DNA of 47,633 bases. It comes from Nitrospira sp. (GTDB taxonomy: Bacteria; Nitrospirota; Nitrospiria; Nitrospirales; Nitrospiraceae). The stretch is taken from the NCBI GenBank assembly GCA_019636945.1, contig JAHBWO010000012.1, positions 1 through 47,633 on the forward strand, written 5' to 3'. This document shows positions 10,107 through 18,133 of the stretch, one piece after another (position 1 is the stretch's first letter; each line of letters starts with the position of its first letter). The notes beneath the pieces were generated by a model. The model was given only the letters and a program-made list of their open reading frames with translations, searched no databases and was not told the origin of the DNA. The position numbers and the translations under genes are program-made.

Positions 10107-10280
10107 AGTCGTGAAAAAAGTCTAACTGAGGGGCACGAACCGAGCAAGAAAACAACAGGTTTGCGCTGATGGTCCCGGCGTGTGGTGTAATGATCTCAGA
10201 TGCCACAGTCAGGCTGGTTCGTGACCCAGCGATCAGCTCAGGGTCCTGAGCACCGTCGAGGGACGAAACCTTAGATCGCA

Positions 10281-10377
10281 CATCTCGTGAAACGTCGCAC
10301 GTGAAGCGTATCTCGTTTCGGATTATGACGCGTCACGCTTCACGAACGACGAGCGACAGATATTGTCGCAGCGGCCT
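10281..10377 (-). repeat. dispersed palindromic intergenic repeat, copy 2
   Basis: Reverse-complement copy of the repeat at 2305-2394, in the 337-bp gap between two minus-strand genes. It keeps the GTGAAGCG/CGCTTCAC dyad and the flanking GTCGCTCGTCGTTCGTGAAG block, with a few substitutions and a short length difference in the centre. Confidence 0.65.
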
Positions 10378-10443
10378 ATCGGGGGTTGAAAGGGAAAGTT
10401 TTCATGAGGGAGGCGGGATCGGACATCGGTAAACGTGTATCTC

Positions 10444-10941
10444 CTACCGGGGATTCACCGCGAGAAAGTCGTCGACAAAGTCTTTGACCAGAGGTTCGAC
10501 CGCATCGGCGATGATTTGATTCACATTCTCTTGCCGCACCATTCCAATCACACTGGCCGACCACGTGGTGCCCCAGGTTTTCTTGTTTTTCATTGAGGGC
10601 AACCCGACAAGTTGCTTGAGATCCACCGTGACCGTATAGGCATACAACCCAAGCTCTTCCTTGAGCGTGTTGACGTTGATGTAGAGATACGGTGATGAGC
10701 CTGAACGTGTGCGGTCAGTGAGGAGTCGGATGCCCTTTGAGCGAAGGGCTTGCTCGACCGTTGAGCGGATCGCCTCGTGGGAGAGCCCATCAGTCGAAGC
10801 ATCGGGACTCACCTCCTCGATGACCAGCCCCAGTCCGATTATCCCCCGTAGCGATTCCCGGCTTCCGGAATCAAGTGCGTAAACGACACCGATGTTCCCC
10901 CACAGTAGGATTCCGATAAGCAGCTGCAGCACGTACCGCAT
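10444..10941 (-). CDS. hypothetical exported protein
   Basis: 165 residues with a clear signal peptide (about 1-22, ending VVYALD). The mature protein contains LSHEAIRSTVEQALRSKGIR and PYLYINVNTLK, suggesting a small alpha/beta domain binding something in the periplasm. A later segment has MKNKKTWGTTWSASVIGMV. I cannot name the family. It stands alone, between the repeat and the methyltransferase promoter region. Confidence 0.7.
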   Translation of the reverse strand: MRYVLQLLIGILLWGNIGVVYALDSGSRESLRGIIGLGLVIEEVSPDASTDGLSHEAIRSTVEQALRSKGIRLLTDRTRSGSSPYLYINVNTLKEELGLYAYTVTVDLKQLVGLPSMKNKKTWGTTWSASVIGMVRQENVNQIIADAVEPLVKDFVDDFLAVNPR

Positions 10942-11239
10942 AGGTCCTCCAGATAGCTGATAGATAGGAGCATCTTACTCGAATTTGTTCGCGATTCCCA
11001 CTGTGGCGTACCGCAGTCGGTACGCGAACGCACATCATCCCTCATTGTGAACAACAGGGAGCCTGAAAGAAGAAAAGTCGGTAAACGGGATGCGCCAAAG
11101 TCTGTATTTGAATGTGTGAAGTCCGCTGGTGTAGCTTGATCTATCTCGCTTGGCCTACCTTCGCAAGGGTGGGCAGAGACTCACGTGGAGACAACAGGGT
11201 GTGGCCGGAACCGGTCCGGATTGAATTGACGAGGTCATC
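10942..11239. other. intergenic region between divergent genes
   Basis: About 300 bp between a minus-strand exported-protein gene and the plus-strand methyltransferase. It must hold both promoters, but I find no convincing consensus boxes or repeats. Confidence 0.3.
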
Positions 11240-11923
11240 ATGCAAGCAGAAGTGCAGCACGTCCATGTCAGCAATGTTGACGAGGCAGTCGAGCAACTCA
11301 GTCAGACGCAAGCCGCCCAACGAGTCTATTCGCAGTTTGAGAAGCCGACGGGCTTGAGGGGACGGGTGGCCGGGTGGAGCATGGCACATCGACGATCGAA
11401 CCGAGAACGAAATGCGTGGGCCGTGTCGATGTTGGAGCTGCAGCCCACGGATCGTGTGCTGGAAATCGGTTTTGGACCCGGTCTCGCCATTGCCCTCATG
11501 AGCGAGGTGGTGACCGGCGGGCACGTCGTGGGCATTGATCATTCGGAAATGATGCTTCAGCAGGCGACGAAGCGCAACGCCTCGGCAATCGGGCAAGGCC
11601 GAGTCCAGTTACTGCTGGCTTCAGCGTCCGAGCTCCCTGCCGGCCATGATCAGTATGATAAGTGTCTCATAGTCAATGTCTTCCACTGTTGGGAGAAGCC
11701 TGACGAGGTCTTGAGACGAGTGCAGTGGCAGATGAATCCCGGAGGAAAGATCGTGATTGCATTTCAGCCCTCTGTGCAGGGTCCTACAGGTGAGGACACC
11801 CTGAAGGCCGGTCACACCATGTTGGAGAGGCTCAAGGCTGCGGGCTTTTCCCAGGCCCATCTCGAAATCAAGTCGATGGAGCCGGATTCTGTTGCCTGTG
11901 CGGTGGGGATGAAGGAGGGGTAA
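11240..11923 (+). CDS. class I SAM-dependent methyltransferase
   Basis: 227 residues. Motif I VLEIGFGPG (73-81) binds S-adenosylmethionine, followed by an acidic strand end GIDHSE and the fold's typical later strands (NVFHCWEKPDEVLRRV.. GGKIVIAF). It belongs to the Methyltransf_11/25 type that acts on small molecules or quinones; the substrate is not evident. GAGG seven bases before the ATG supports the start. It is monocistronic, followed by a strong stem-loop and a convergent gene. Confidence 0.85.
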   Translation: MQAEVQHVHVSNVDEAVEQLSQTQAAQRVYSQFEKPTGLRGRVAGWSMAHRRSNRERNAWAVSMLELQPTDRVLEIGFGPGLAIALMSEVVTGGHVVGIDHSEMMLQQATKRNASAIGQGRVQLLLASASELPAGHDQYDKCLIVNVFHCWEKPDEVLRRVQWQMNPGGKIVIAFQPSVQGPTGEDTLKAGHTMLERLKAAGFSQAHLEIKSMEPDSVACAVGMKEG

Positions 11924-11991
11924 GGCCTGTCGGAGACGGAGCTTCCAAGCACCGCTGGGCGTGGCGCTGAGGGACAGTTCTGTAGAGCTAT

Positions 11992-12028
11992 CCCCGGAGT
12001 CGAGCCCTGCAAGAGCTCGACTCCGGGG
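11992..12028. terminator. 14-bp hairpin between convergent genes
   Basis: Perfect 14-bp stem (11992-12005 / 12015-12028) with a 9-nt loop, between the methyltransferase (plus) and the copper-binding protein (minus). There is no long T-run, so termination efficiency is uncertain, but its position suits a shared terminator. Confidence 0.6.
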
Positions 12029-12099
12029 AGCATGAAGCTCGAACAGTCCGGTCGCCATATCCGAGAGAGCTCTGCCGGACGATCGTGACGATGGACGTC

Positions 12100-12606
12100 T
12101 CATGCCGCGCTGTGTATCGCCATTCGGTCGCAGGATTCCGCACAGTGACGACACAGTTCGGCGCACTGTTTCAGCAGCTGATCGCTTCCGGCGAGTTGGG
12201 CGCAGCTTTCCGCGCAGCGCCGGCAGGCCTCAGCGCAGAGGGTGCATGTGCGATCATGCAATGCCGAGGCTCGGGCCATGAAATCGGCGGTAACCGTGCA
12301 CAGCTGTGCGCAGTCCATCAAGAGTCGGATATGGGCCGGGGCGACATGGCGCCCTCCGAGCGTGACGCAATGGTCCAGCAGTTCGATGCAACGTGCATGG
12401 CAGTCCCGGCAGAGCCGGATGCAGCGCTGCATGTCCTCGTTCATCTGAGGGGGATCCATTGCGGTTCCAACTGCTCCACTTCCGGAATGATGGGAAGGTC
12501 CATGCTGCGTGGCCGCTTCCGCGCCTCGTACCAGCATCCATGATGCACCGGTCGCCAAAATCGATGCGCCCGTCGCCACAAATGTTCGTCGGTTCATAGC
12601 TGACAT
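12100..12606 (-). CDS. Cys-rich four-helix-bundle copper-binding protein
   Basis: Csp-like copper storage protein of ~168 residues. A Tat-type signal (NRRTFVATG plus a hydrophobic stretch) suggests export in folded form. The mature part carries about 16 Cys in helical spacing (RCIRLCRDCHARC, CRRCAESC, CAELCRHCAESC), as in the DUF326 family whose bundle is filled with Cu(I). The start at 12606 is preferred because AAGGAGG lies just upstream of it. A longer in-frame start (12627) would include that ribosome site. The exported neighbour upstream on the same strand may share regulation by copper. Confidence 0.85.
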   Translation of the reverse strand: MSAMNRRTFVATGASILATGASWMLVRGAEAATQHGPSHHSGSGAVGTAMDPPQMNEDMQRCIRLCRDCHARCIELLDHCVTLGGRHVAPAHIRLLMDCAQLCTVTADFMARASALHDRTCTLCAEACRRCAESCAQLAGSDQLLKQCAELCRHCAESCDRMAIHSAA

Positions 12607-12713
12607 ATATCCTCCTTCATCGCTCATGCCCCGCGCTGATTGCGCAGAGGTTGAGGATTAAGACAATAAGAGGCTGTCGATGATTTCAGAGCCGGGACGA
12701 GCCGAGACAGGCA

Positions 12714-13046
12714 TCAAATGCGTAAAACCGTGATGTGAATCGACGGATGAATGGAGAGATCGGGACTTCGTGGTGGATTGGGGACCTGTACAAACGGAAC
12801 ATATGTTTCGGGAAGAAGATGAGCGGCCATGCTCCAGTCACTGTGGACCGGTGGGGTTGAGTGGCTCGACATCGAGGACGGCTGTGGACCGAGTTCGAGG
12901 AAGGCATCACAGGTCCCACGAACCGGTTCTTCTGTTCCAGACGAGCAGTCCATCGCAGTCGGCTGTGGGACAGGCAGGATGCAGGCATAGGCATTAAATG
13001 TGAGGATCACGAGTAAGCCGGCTAAGAGCGCAGCGATTCGTACCAT
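12714..13046 (-). CDS. small hypothetical secreted protein
   Basis: 110 residues: a signal peptide (about 1-21, ending NAYAC) then a Pro/Ser/Cys-containing mature part with PTAMDCSSGTEEP and TCDAFLELG. It resembles small secreted proteins sometimes found beside copper-resistance genes, and it precedes the copper-storage gene on the same strand. The similarity is weak, so function is unassigned. The plus-strand open frames here have no ribosome site. Confidence 0.5.
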   Translation of the reverse strand: MVRIAALLAGLLVILTFNAYACILPVPQPTAMDCSSGTEEPVRGTCDAFLELGPQPSSMSSHSTPPVHSDWSMAAHLLPETYVPFVQVPNPPRSPDLSIHPSIHITVLRI

Positions 13047-13129
13047 GGGGTGAATGCTACGCCGAGCTGATCATGCTGTCAATTTGGATGGTGAGACGTT
13101 TGTGCTAGCGACTGTTCGACCGTTGATGC

Positions 13130-14734
13130 TCATTGCATGGAAGCGTTCATCATCGGTCCCTGCTGGAGGCGGATCTTCGTATTGATCGGCGGGGCTGCGA
13201 TCACCTCCGTCTGTCCATTGGGGTAGTGAATCACCGCACGCACCACCTGCTCGCGATCACCTAACCCAAAACTCAGTTCGGGGGTTTGGTCCGTCAGCAT
13301 TCCGACCGTGCCGATCACCGCACGCGTATCGCTTTTCCCTTTGTCCGTTTCGAGAGTGACGCGGGTGCCGATGGCGGTGACTCTGTCGGGAACGGTGATC
13401 GTGAGATAGTTGGCCCGAGTTGTATTAAGGAATGCCCGTGCAGGCCCGTTGATATTGAGCCAGAGGAGATCTTGCTTGCCGTCTCCATCGAGATCCACAA
13501 TCACCGGCGCTTGACCAAAGTAGGGATTCTCCAGCCCGAGCGATGGAGTATGGCGAAAGACCGGCTTGCCATGCTCGGTGGATTGCAGAGCGGTGCGGCC
13601 AGAAAGTTTGAGGTACTGATGCACCGGCCACTTGATATAGTTCTGTGCCACTAACAGATCCAGCTCGCCGTCGAGGTTGAGATCTTCGAACACGGCGCCC
13701 CAGGCGAACCCCTCGCCCGACAAGCCATAGGCCTCAGTGATATCGGTGAAGTGGAAGTTCCCGTCATTGCGTAGCAGCATCCAATCGTGAGTGTGGCGTT
13801 GGTCCTTCCGGAGATCTCCAGTGGTCAAGAACAGTGGAATCGATGTTCCTACGTTCGTGAAGAAGAGATCCTGGTCGCCATCCTTATCGATATCGCCGAT
13901 TGCCAAGCCCATCCAAAATCCAAAGACTGAGCTGACCGTGATCGGCTGGAACGTGCGATCCTTCATGTTGCGGAAGATCTCGATTGCGCCGGTGTTCTGG
14001 GACACCACGAGATCTTGCCAGCCGTCAGCGTCCAGATCGACAAAGACGGAGAGGAAGGTATTCTGCTTGCTCGCCGTACCGGACGATTCAGTAATATCCG
14101 TAAACGTGAGGTCGCCGTTATTCAAGAGCAGGCGATTCGGCTTGGCATGGGTGGGATCGTTGAAGGTTGCACTGCGAAAAGTTTTCGCGTTCACGAACAC
14201 ACTGACGTACAGATCGCCGTCGCCGTCGTGATCGATATCCGCGACGGCGACCGCGAACGGCACCGAGTCGGCCGGGAGATCCACGGGAATTCGTCGTTCC
14301 TGAAACCGTCCCTTGTCATTGAGATAGAGGGAGATGCCGTCCTCCCGCGCTATAAGCAGGTCTGTATCCCCATCAGCATCAAAATCGATCGCCGTGCTGC
14401 CGTAGGTGGTGCTGTCTTTCGAGAGCCCCGTGCCTGGTTCGATATTCACCAGGCGGCCATTGCGATGGCTCAGCAAGGCATCACGTTGTCCTTCACCGCC
14501 ACCGATAAAGACCTCGAATGTCCCATCTCCCTCGATGTCGATCACGGCGGCTCCGGTAAACGGATGGGTGCCTTTGGTCCATGTATGGGCAAAGTCCACC
14601 GGTATTGGGGTAAAAGGCGTCGGTGGCGGGAGAGTCGTAGACCGGGATGCACAGCCACTGAAGAGAAACAGGCCCACTGCTACGCTGAGCGTCATCGTGA
14701 TGAAATCCATGTGAGAGCGTCGGTGTTGTCGCAT
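13130..14734 (-). CDS. FG-GAP/VCBS repeat lipoprotein with ASPIC/UnbV C-terminus
   Basis: 534 residues from the preferred start (AAGGAG eight bases upstream). A lipobox LFSGC follows the signal segment, so it is an anchored envelope or surface protein. It has repeated D-x-D-x-D-G calcium-type loops of FG-GAP/VCBS beta-propeller blades (DIDHDGDGDLYV, DLDADGWQDLVV, DIDKDGDQDLFF, DLNLDGELDLLV, DLDGDGKQDLLW) and a C-terminal UnbV/ASPIC module ending in VIHYPNGQTEVI. Such proteins mediate extracellular interactions; the partner is unknown. The gene that follows upstream on the same strand (14783) is close and may be cotranscribed. Confidence 0.85.
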   Translation of the reverse strand: MRQHRRSHMDFITMTLSVAVGLFLFSGCASRSTTLPPPTPFTPIPVDFAHTWTKGTHPFTGAAVIDIEGDGTFEVFIGGGEGQRDALLSHRNGRLVNIEPGTGLSKDSTTYGSTAIDFDADGDTDLLIAREDGISLYLNDKGRFQERRIPVDLPADSVPFAVAVADIDHDGDGDLYVSVFVNAKTFRSATFNDPTHAKPNRLLLNNGDLTFTDITESSGTASKQNTFLSVFVDLDADGWQDLVVSQNTGAIEIFRNMKDRTFQPITVSSVFGFWMGLAIGDIDKDGDQDLFFTNVGTSIPLFLTTGDLRKDQRHTHDWMLLRNDGNFHFTDITEAYGLSGEGFAWGAVFEDLNLDGELDLLVAQNYIKWPVHQYLKLSGRTALQSTEHGKPVFRHTPSLGLENPYFGQAPVIVDLDGDGKQDLLWLNINGPARAFLNTTRANYLTITVPDRVTAIGTRVTLETDKGKSDTRAVIGTVGMLTDQTPELSFGLGDREQVVRAVIHYPNGQTEVIAAPPINTKIRLQQGPMMNASMQ

Positions 14735-14782
14735 GTCATTCACTCCTTGCCGTGGCCGGTGCATCTCGTCTCGGTTGAACGG

Positions 14783-15280
14783 TTATTGGAAGGTGACCCA
14801 ACGCCAGAACTCGACGTACCAGGGTGTTCCGCCATCCTCCACAATGGTTTCCACCACGAACGGCATGCGATGCCCTTCGGAGTCGCCGACATCTACTCGC
14901 AGCACATTGCCCTGGCTATCGGCCAGGATGAAGTTGTCCTTGGTCACCGTCGGGGCGACCATCGCGTAGACATCCCCGTTCGGTGCGACAAGCGCCTTCG
15001 GTGCCAGATGTTCCGTTTTTTGTAATCTCATTGAGGCATTCGCCTTCTTCTGCAAGTCCTCCGAAGAAATCACAGTGCCGCCCAATTCTGCATGCAACGG
15101 GTCGGGGTTTCCCGTGGTGGCCAGCGTGACCAGGGCGTCCGAGGCCTTTCCAGAAAGGGTATCTGAAAGTTGAGCGGCGGAACTGGGGACGGCCATGGCG
15201 AGAACGAGGGCACAGGTGCTGGCTACCGGTAGAAATCTGTTCATCGTGTGCGCGAATGGGTTGGCTGTGTGATTCGTCAT
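14783..15280 (-). CDS. hypothetical exported protein
   Basis: 165 residues with a signal peptide (cleavage likely after PSSAA). GGAGGAGATGA lies upstream of the start. The mature part has ALVAPNGDVYAMVAPTVTKDNFILADSQGNVLRVDV, a beta-rich pattern, and ends in PWYVEFWRWVTFQ. No family is recognised. It lies 48 bp upstream of the FG-GAP lipoprotein on the same strand, which suggests a two-gene operon of envelope proteins. Confidence 0.65.
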   Translation of the reverse strand: MTNHTANPFAHTMNRFLPVASTCALVLAMAVPSSAAQLSDTLSGKASDALVTLATTGNPDPLHAELGGTVISSEDLQKKANASMRLQKTEHLAPKALVAPNGDVYAMVAPTVTKDNFILADSQGNVLRVDVGDSEGHRMPFVVETIVEDGGTPWYVEFWRWVTFQ

Positions 15281-15847
15281 GATTCATCTCCTCCTGTAAT
15301 GGACTAGTGGTTATTGCGACTCTTGTCTGCTCGTGGCAACCGGGCGGGAGATCATGGCTCAATCTCGCCGGTTGGCTGAGGACCTATATCATTCGATCCT
15401 CTGGGCTGTAGTCGAGGCTTGCGTGAAAACCTTACAGAGGCAGTATTCGGAAGAAAGCGGCACCATGGAAGGAATGAGGAGCCGGCGAGTTGCGTAAGCG
15501 GTGATGAAAGTCGATTGGTCTGTGTCCGGCTGCGTTCACAAGGAGCGTTCTATCGGATAAGGCAGTGGTACGAGCGAGCTGATTTCGAGCAAGGATGTAG
15601 CAAGACCGATAGGGTTTTCCAACATCGACGATGGAGACATGAAGAAGAGTTTTGAGTGGTACGTGGTCTCACTAGGCCTTTCGGACTTCTTCCTCTAGTG
15701 CTTCACGCTCAGAGTCTCAAGCGCAGTGGACCTTTGGAGAGAAATCGGCAGGATTTCTCGTTGTTTGTTGCGATCGTTATGATAAGGTCGACCCCACCAA
15801 TCAATCGTACGTATGTCTTCCGGGGAGAGGCGACGAGGGAGGACGTG
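15281..15847. other. intergenic region without a supported gene
   Basis: About 570 bp. Open frames present (e.g. 15419-15655) have unusual composition and no ribosome site. I see no strong hairpin or repeat. Confidence 0.3.
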
Positions 15848-16090
15848 ATGATCATACTGAAGAGCCCGTTCGTTCAGCAGACGTTAGTCGCGATGACGCT
15901 GTTTGCAGCCATCGGTGCGCTCTCGGTTGTCTGGCCGGCCATCATTGCCCTTGGACTTAGTGTATTCCTGCTCTTCCATTCTCTCGGCGCCGGACAAGAG
16001 ATCGTCCTCCTGTCGGGGACTGAGACCAGCCAGATGTCGATCCTCTTCACTTCTCTTCGACGTCCAGGTCTTCTGACTATTTTCTCGTAA
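15848..16090 (+). CDS. small hydrophobic membrane protein
   Basis: 80 residues from the ATG at 15848, preceded by GGGAGG. The middle is one or two membrane segments (TLFAAIGALSVVWPAIIALGLSVFLLF, abridged), followed by a polar tail. The open frame extends upstream without support. It could be a small inner-membrane protein; the family is unknown. A minus-strand open frame overlaps it but has no signal for translation. Confidence 0.4.
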   Translation: MIILKSPFVQQTLVAMTLFAAIGALSVVWPAIIALGLSVFLLFHSLGAGQEIVLLSGTETSQMSILFTSLRRPGLLTIFS

Positions 16091-16382
16091 CGAGTTCGAG
16101 CGGAAAGTTCGTCGGCCCAGTGCCTTCCGTCTAGAACGGGAGCGCGTCGCGCTGTGCATGAGCGCCGAGGCGGAAGCGTGACTCGTATGGGGTCCTCATC
16201 CCAGGATGAGACAATCGGGACAGTCAGAAGCCGGTTGCGGAAAGAAAGAGGTATAACCCTCACAGCCGTTTCGGGTGCCCGTGGCCAAGGGCTGTTCCGA
16301 TAGGAATGGGGGTAGGCGAGTACGCTATGGGGCACCCTATCTCTAAAAAGAATCCCGACCCCCTTGAGGGAACTCCTCAGTC

Positions 16383-16550
16383 TCAGGCAACGGTCTGGGA
16401 CGCACGAGCGGCCAGACTCCTTCGGCGATTATTGGAAATGGTGCGGTCGATAAGGGCCCCGCAGTTGAAACATTTCCATGAAAAGAAGACGAGAAAGAAA
16501 TCTGAGAATCGCTCCAACGTCATTGTCCCCTTACACTTCGGACACTCCAT
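16383..16550 (-). CDS. 55-residue zinc-ribbon protein
   Basis: A short gene with strong signals: TAGGAGGG four bases before the ATG. It has CPKC near residue 3-6 and CFNC at 27-30, the two knuckles of a zinc ribbon, spaced by ERFSDFF and a hydrophobic strand, then a basic RRRS tail. This type of small treble-clef protein recurs in Nitrospira-like genomes (from memory). It may bind nucleic acid or stabilise a partner. It stands alone. Confidence 0.8.
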   Translation of the reverse strand: MECPKCKGTMTLERFSDFFLVFFSWKCFNCGALIDRTISNNRRRSLAARASQTVA

Positions 16551-17201
16551 CGATCCCTCCTAGGTGATTACAACCAGTGCTGCCAGTCATGTGAAGCAAG
16601 AGTCGCGCCAGATTGGCTGAGATCGGAAACATAGGTATTTATAAGTTACGTATCTTGACTGATGTGGTTAGAGTGTCAAACTTGACGGTGGAAGGACTGT
16701 AATTGGTCAAGACATTGGCAGATTGTGAGTTTAAAGGGGTCGCGTGGTTTTAAAGGGGTCGGGAGTCTTTAGTAACGGTTCACACGCGAGTTCAAGTCTG
16801 AAGCGCAGCATGAAGGCGGGTCGAGCACTCCGGCCGGTGTTTGAGGTGAGGTGTTCCTGTGCTCTTTTATTGAGGAACTGGATGGATTTGTCAGGTATGT
16901 GGAACGAATGCTCGAGAGTTCACTGTATTGAGGGAAAGAGTCAGGTGCAACCCATCGGGATCCTCGTTAATTCTGCCTTCCTGAGCTGTATAGGATGCCG
17001 TGAAAGACAGGCGCAGTGGCAAGACGCCGTGTAGATCTTGGAAGACTTCAGGTCACTTCCAGTGCCGACTGTCGGTGTTTGCAGGAATCGTGGGGGGATG
17101 CAGCATGCAGAACGTGATTCTTTCACTCGACACGGGGTTTGCGAGCGGACTCGGTAGGACCGTGTTGAACTTATCGGCTTCTAAGGAGAAGACTCATTAA
17201 G
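16551..17201. other. degenerate intergenic region
   Basis: About 650 bp with no supported gene. AAAGGGGTCG occurs twice (around 16733 and 16752), the second continuing GGAGTCTTT; this phrase resembles sequence often seen next to REP-associated transposases, so a mobile-element remnant is possible. The next 100 bp are a decayed gene copy. Confidence 0.3.
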
Positions 17202-17300
17202 CGGATAGTCATTCCTTCTCTGAGGGAGCGGTCAGCGTGATATGGGCATCAACGTACGCATGTGAGAGATCGGGCGGAAATGTGGGTAACGGGCTGGCGT
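17202..17300 (-). pseudogene. decayed 3' fragment of the TonB-like lipoprotein gene
   Basis: About 99 bp match 23304-23402, the 3' end of the TonB-like gene at 23311, including the shared GTGATATGGGCATCAAC and GAGAGATCGGGCGGAAA blocks. Only the C-terminal ~30 codons remain, with substitutions. No start or upstream part survives, so it is a duplication remnant. Confidence 0.7.
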
Positions 17301-17718
17301 GCGAGCTGGTGGGGAATCACAACCTGAAAATAGATTACTGGCAGTTTGAAGACCCGGTCTGGGGCGTAGTCTTCCGCTCGCACAAGGAGCCGGACCTAGT
17401 AATCTGCTGACAAGCGGAGAGATGGACCACCACTGCCAATTGGTCACACGATGCCCGATTGAAATAGTTTGATCGTTCCTTCCATTCGGGCTGGGTCCCC
17501 GATCTTCCTCGAAAAGACTGGCGCCTAATTTCAGAACCTGGCGAAACTCTCAAGTCCGATGCGGGCCTACCGTCCGTACCAGGCCAGCAGGGCGATGCAA
17601 CCTGGTCTGACTGTCTCGCACACGCGTCTCTCCCATTCAAGGCTTAGGTGACGGAGACCGATATTGTACACACACACCACCATTGTGAAACCTATATGAG
17701 GCAAGGAGAGCAGTCGAG

Positions 17719-18099
17719 ATGTTAAATGAGAAGCCGACGACCGTCCTGATTATTGAGGATGATCCGTCGCTGCGAGACTCGTTGCGACGTACACTCCGAA
17801 AAACAGGTTACACGATCTTACAGGCTGCGGAAGGTGGAGAAGGACTGGCGTTATTGGGGACCCATCCAATCGATGTGGTGCTCATCGATATTTTTATGCC
17901 AGGAAAAGAAGGGATAGAGACTATCCAAGCGATTCGCCGGACGCACCCTCAGGTCAAAATCATCGCGATGTCCGGTGGAGGGGAACGAATGTATATCGAT
18001 GTTCTGCGCGTGGCTAAGGCGAGCGGGTGTCACCAGACTCTCGACAAACCCTTTTCGGAAGAAACTCTTCTCAACGCCATACAGGCGCAGGTAGCGTGA
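17719..18099 (+). CDS. single-domain response regulator
   Basis: 126 residues comprising only a CheY-like receiver: acidic pair ED/DD at 13-15, phospho-acceptor D57 in VVLIDIFMP, later T/S and K (KPFSEE). No output domain, so it probably relays phosphate or acts by protein contact. AAGGAG lies upstream. The Cache-type kinase starts 34 bp downstream, and two further receiver proteins follow, so it is likely the first gene of a four-gene signalling operon. Confidence 0.88.
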   Translation: MLNEKPTTVLIIEDDPSLRDSLRRTLRKTGYTILQAAEGGEGLALLGTHPIDVVLIDIFMPGKEGIETIQAIRRTHPQVKIIAMSGGGERMYIDVLRVAKASGCHQTLDKPFSEETLLNAIQAQVA

Positions 18100-18133
18100 G
18101 ATCGCGTCTCCAAATACTGAGAGCCTATCAATC

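Noticed and set aside
14015..15025. Plus-strand frame of 336 codons opposite the FG-GAP lipoprotein
   Set aside because: It is antisense to a gene with clear domains and has no ribosome site; the repeat-rich sense gene explains its length.
15419..15655. Plus-strand frame of 78 codons
   Set aside because: No ribosome site, unusual composition and no recognisable protein features.
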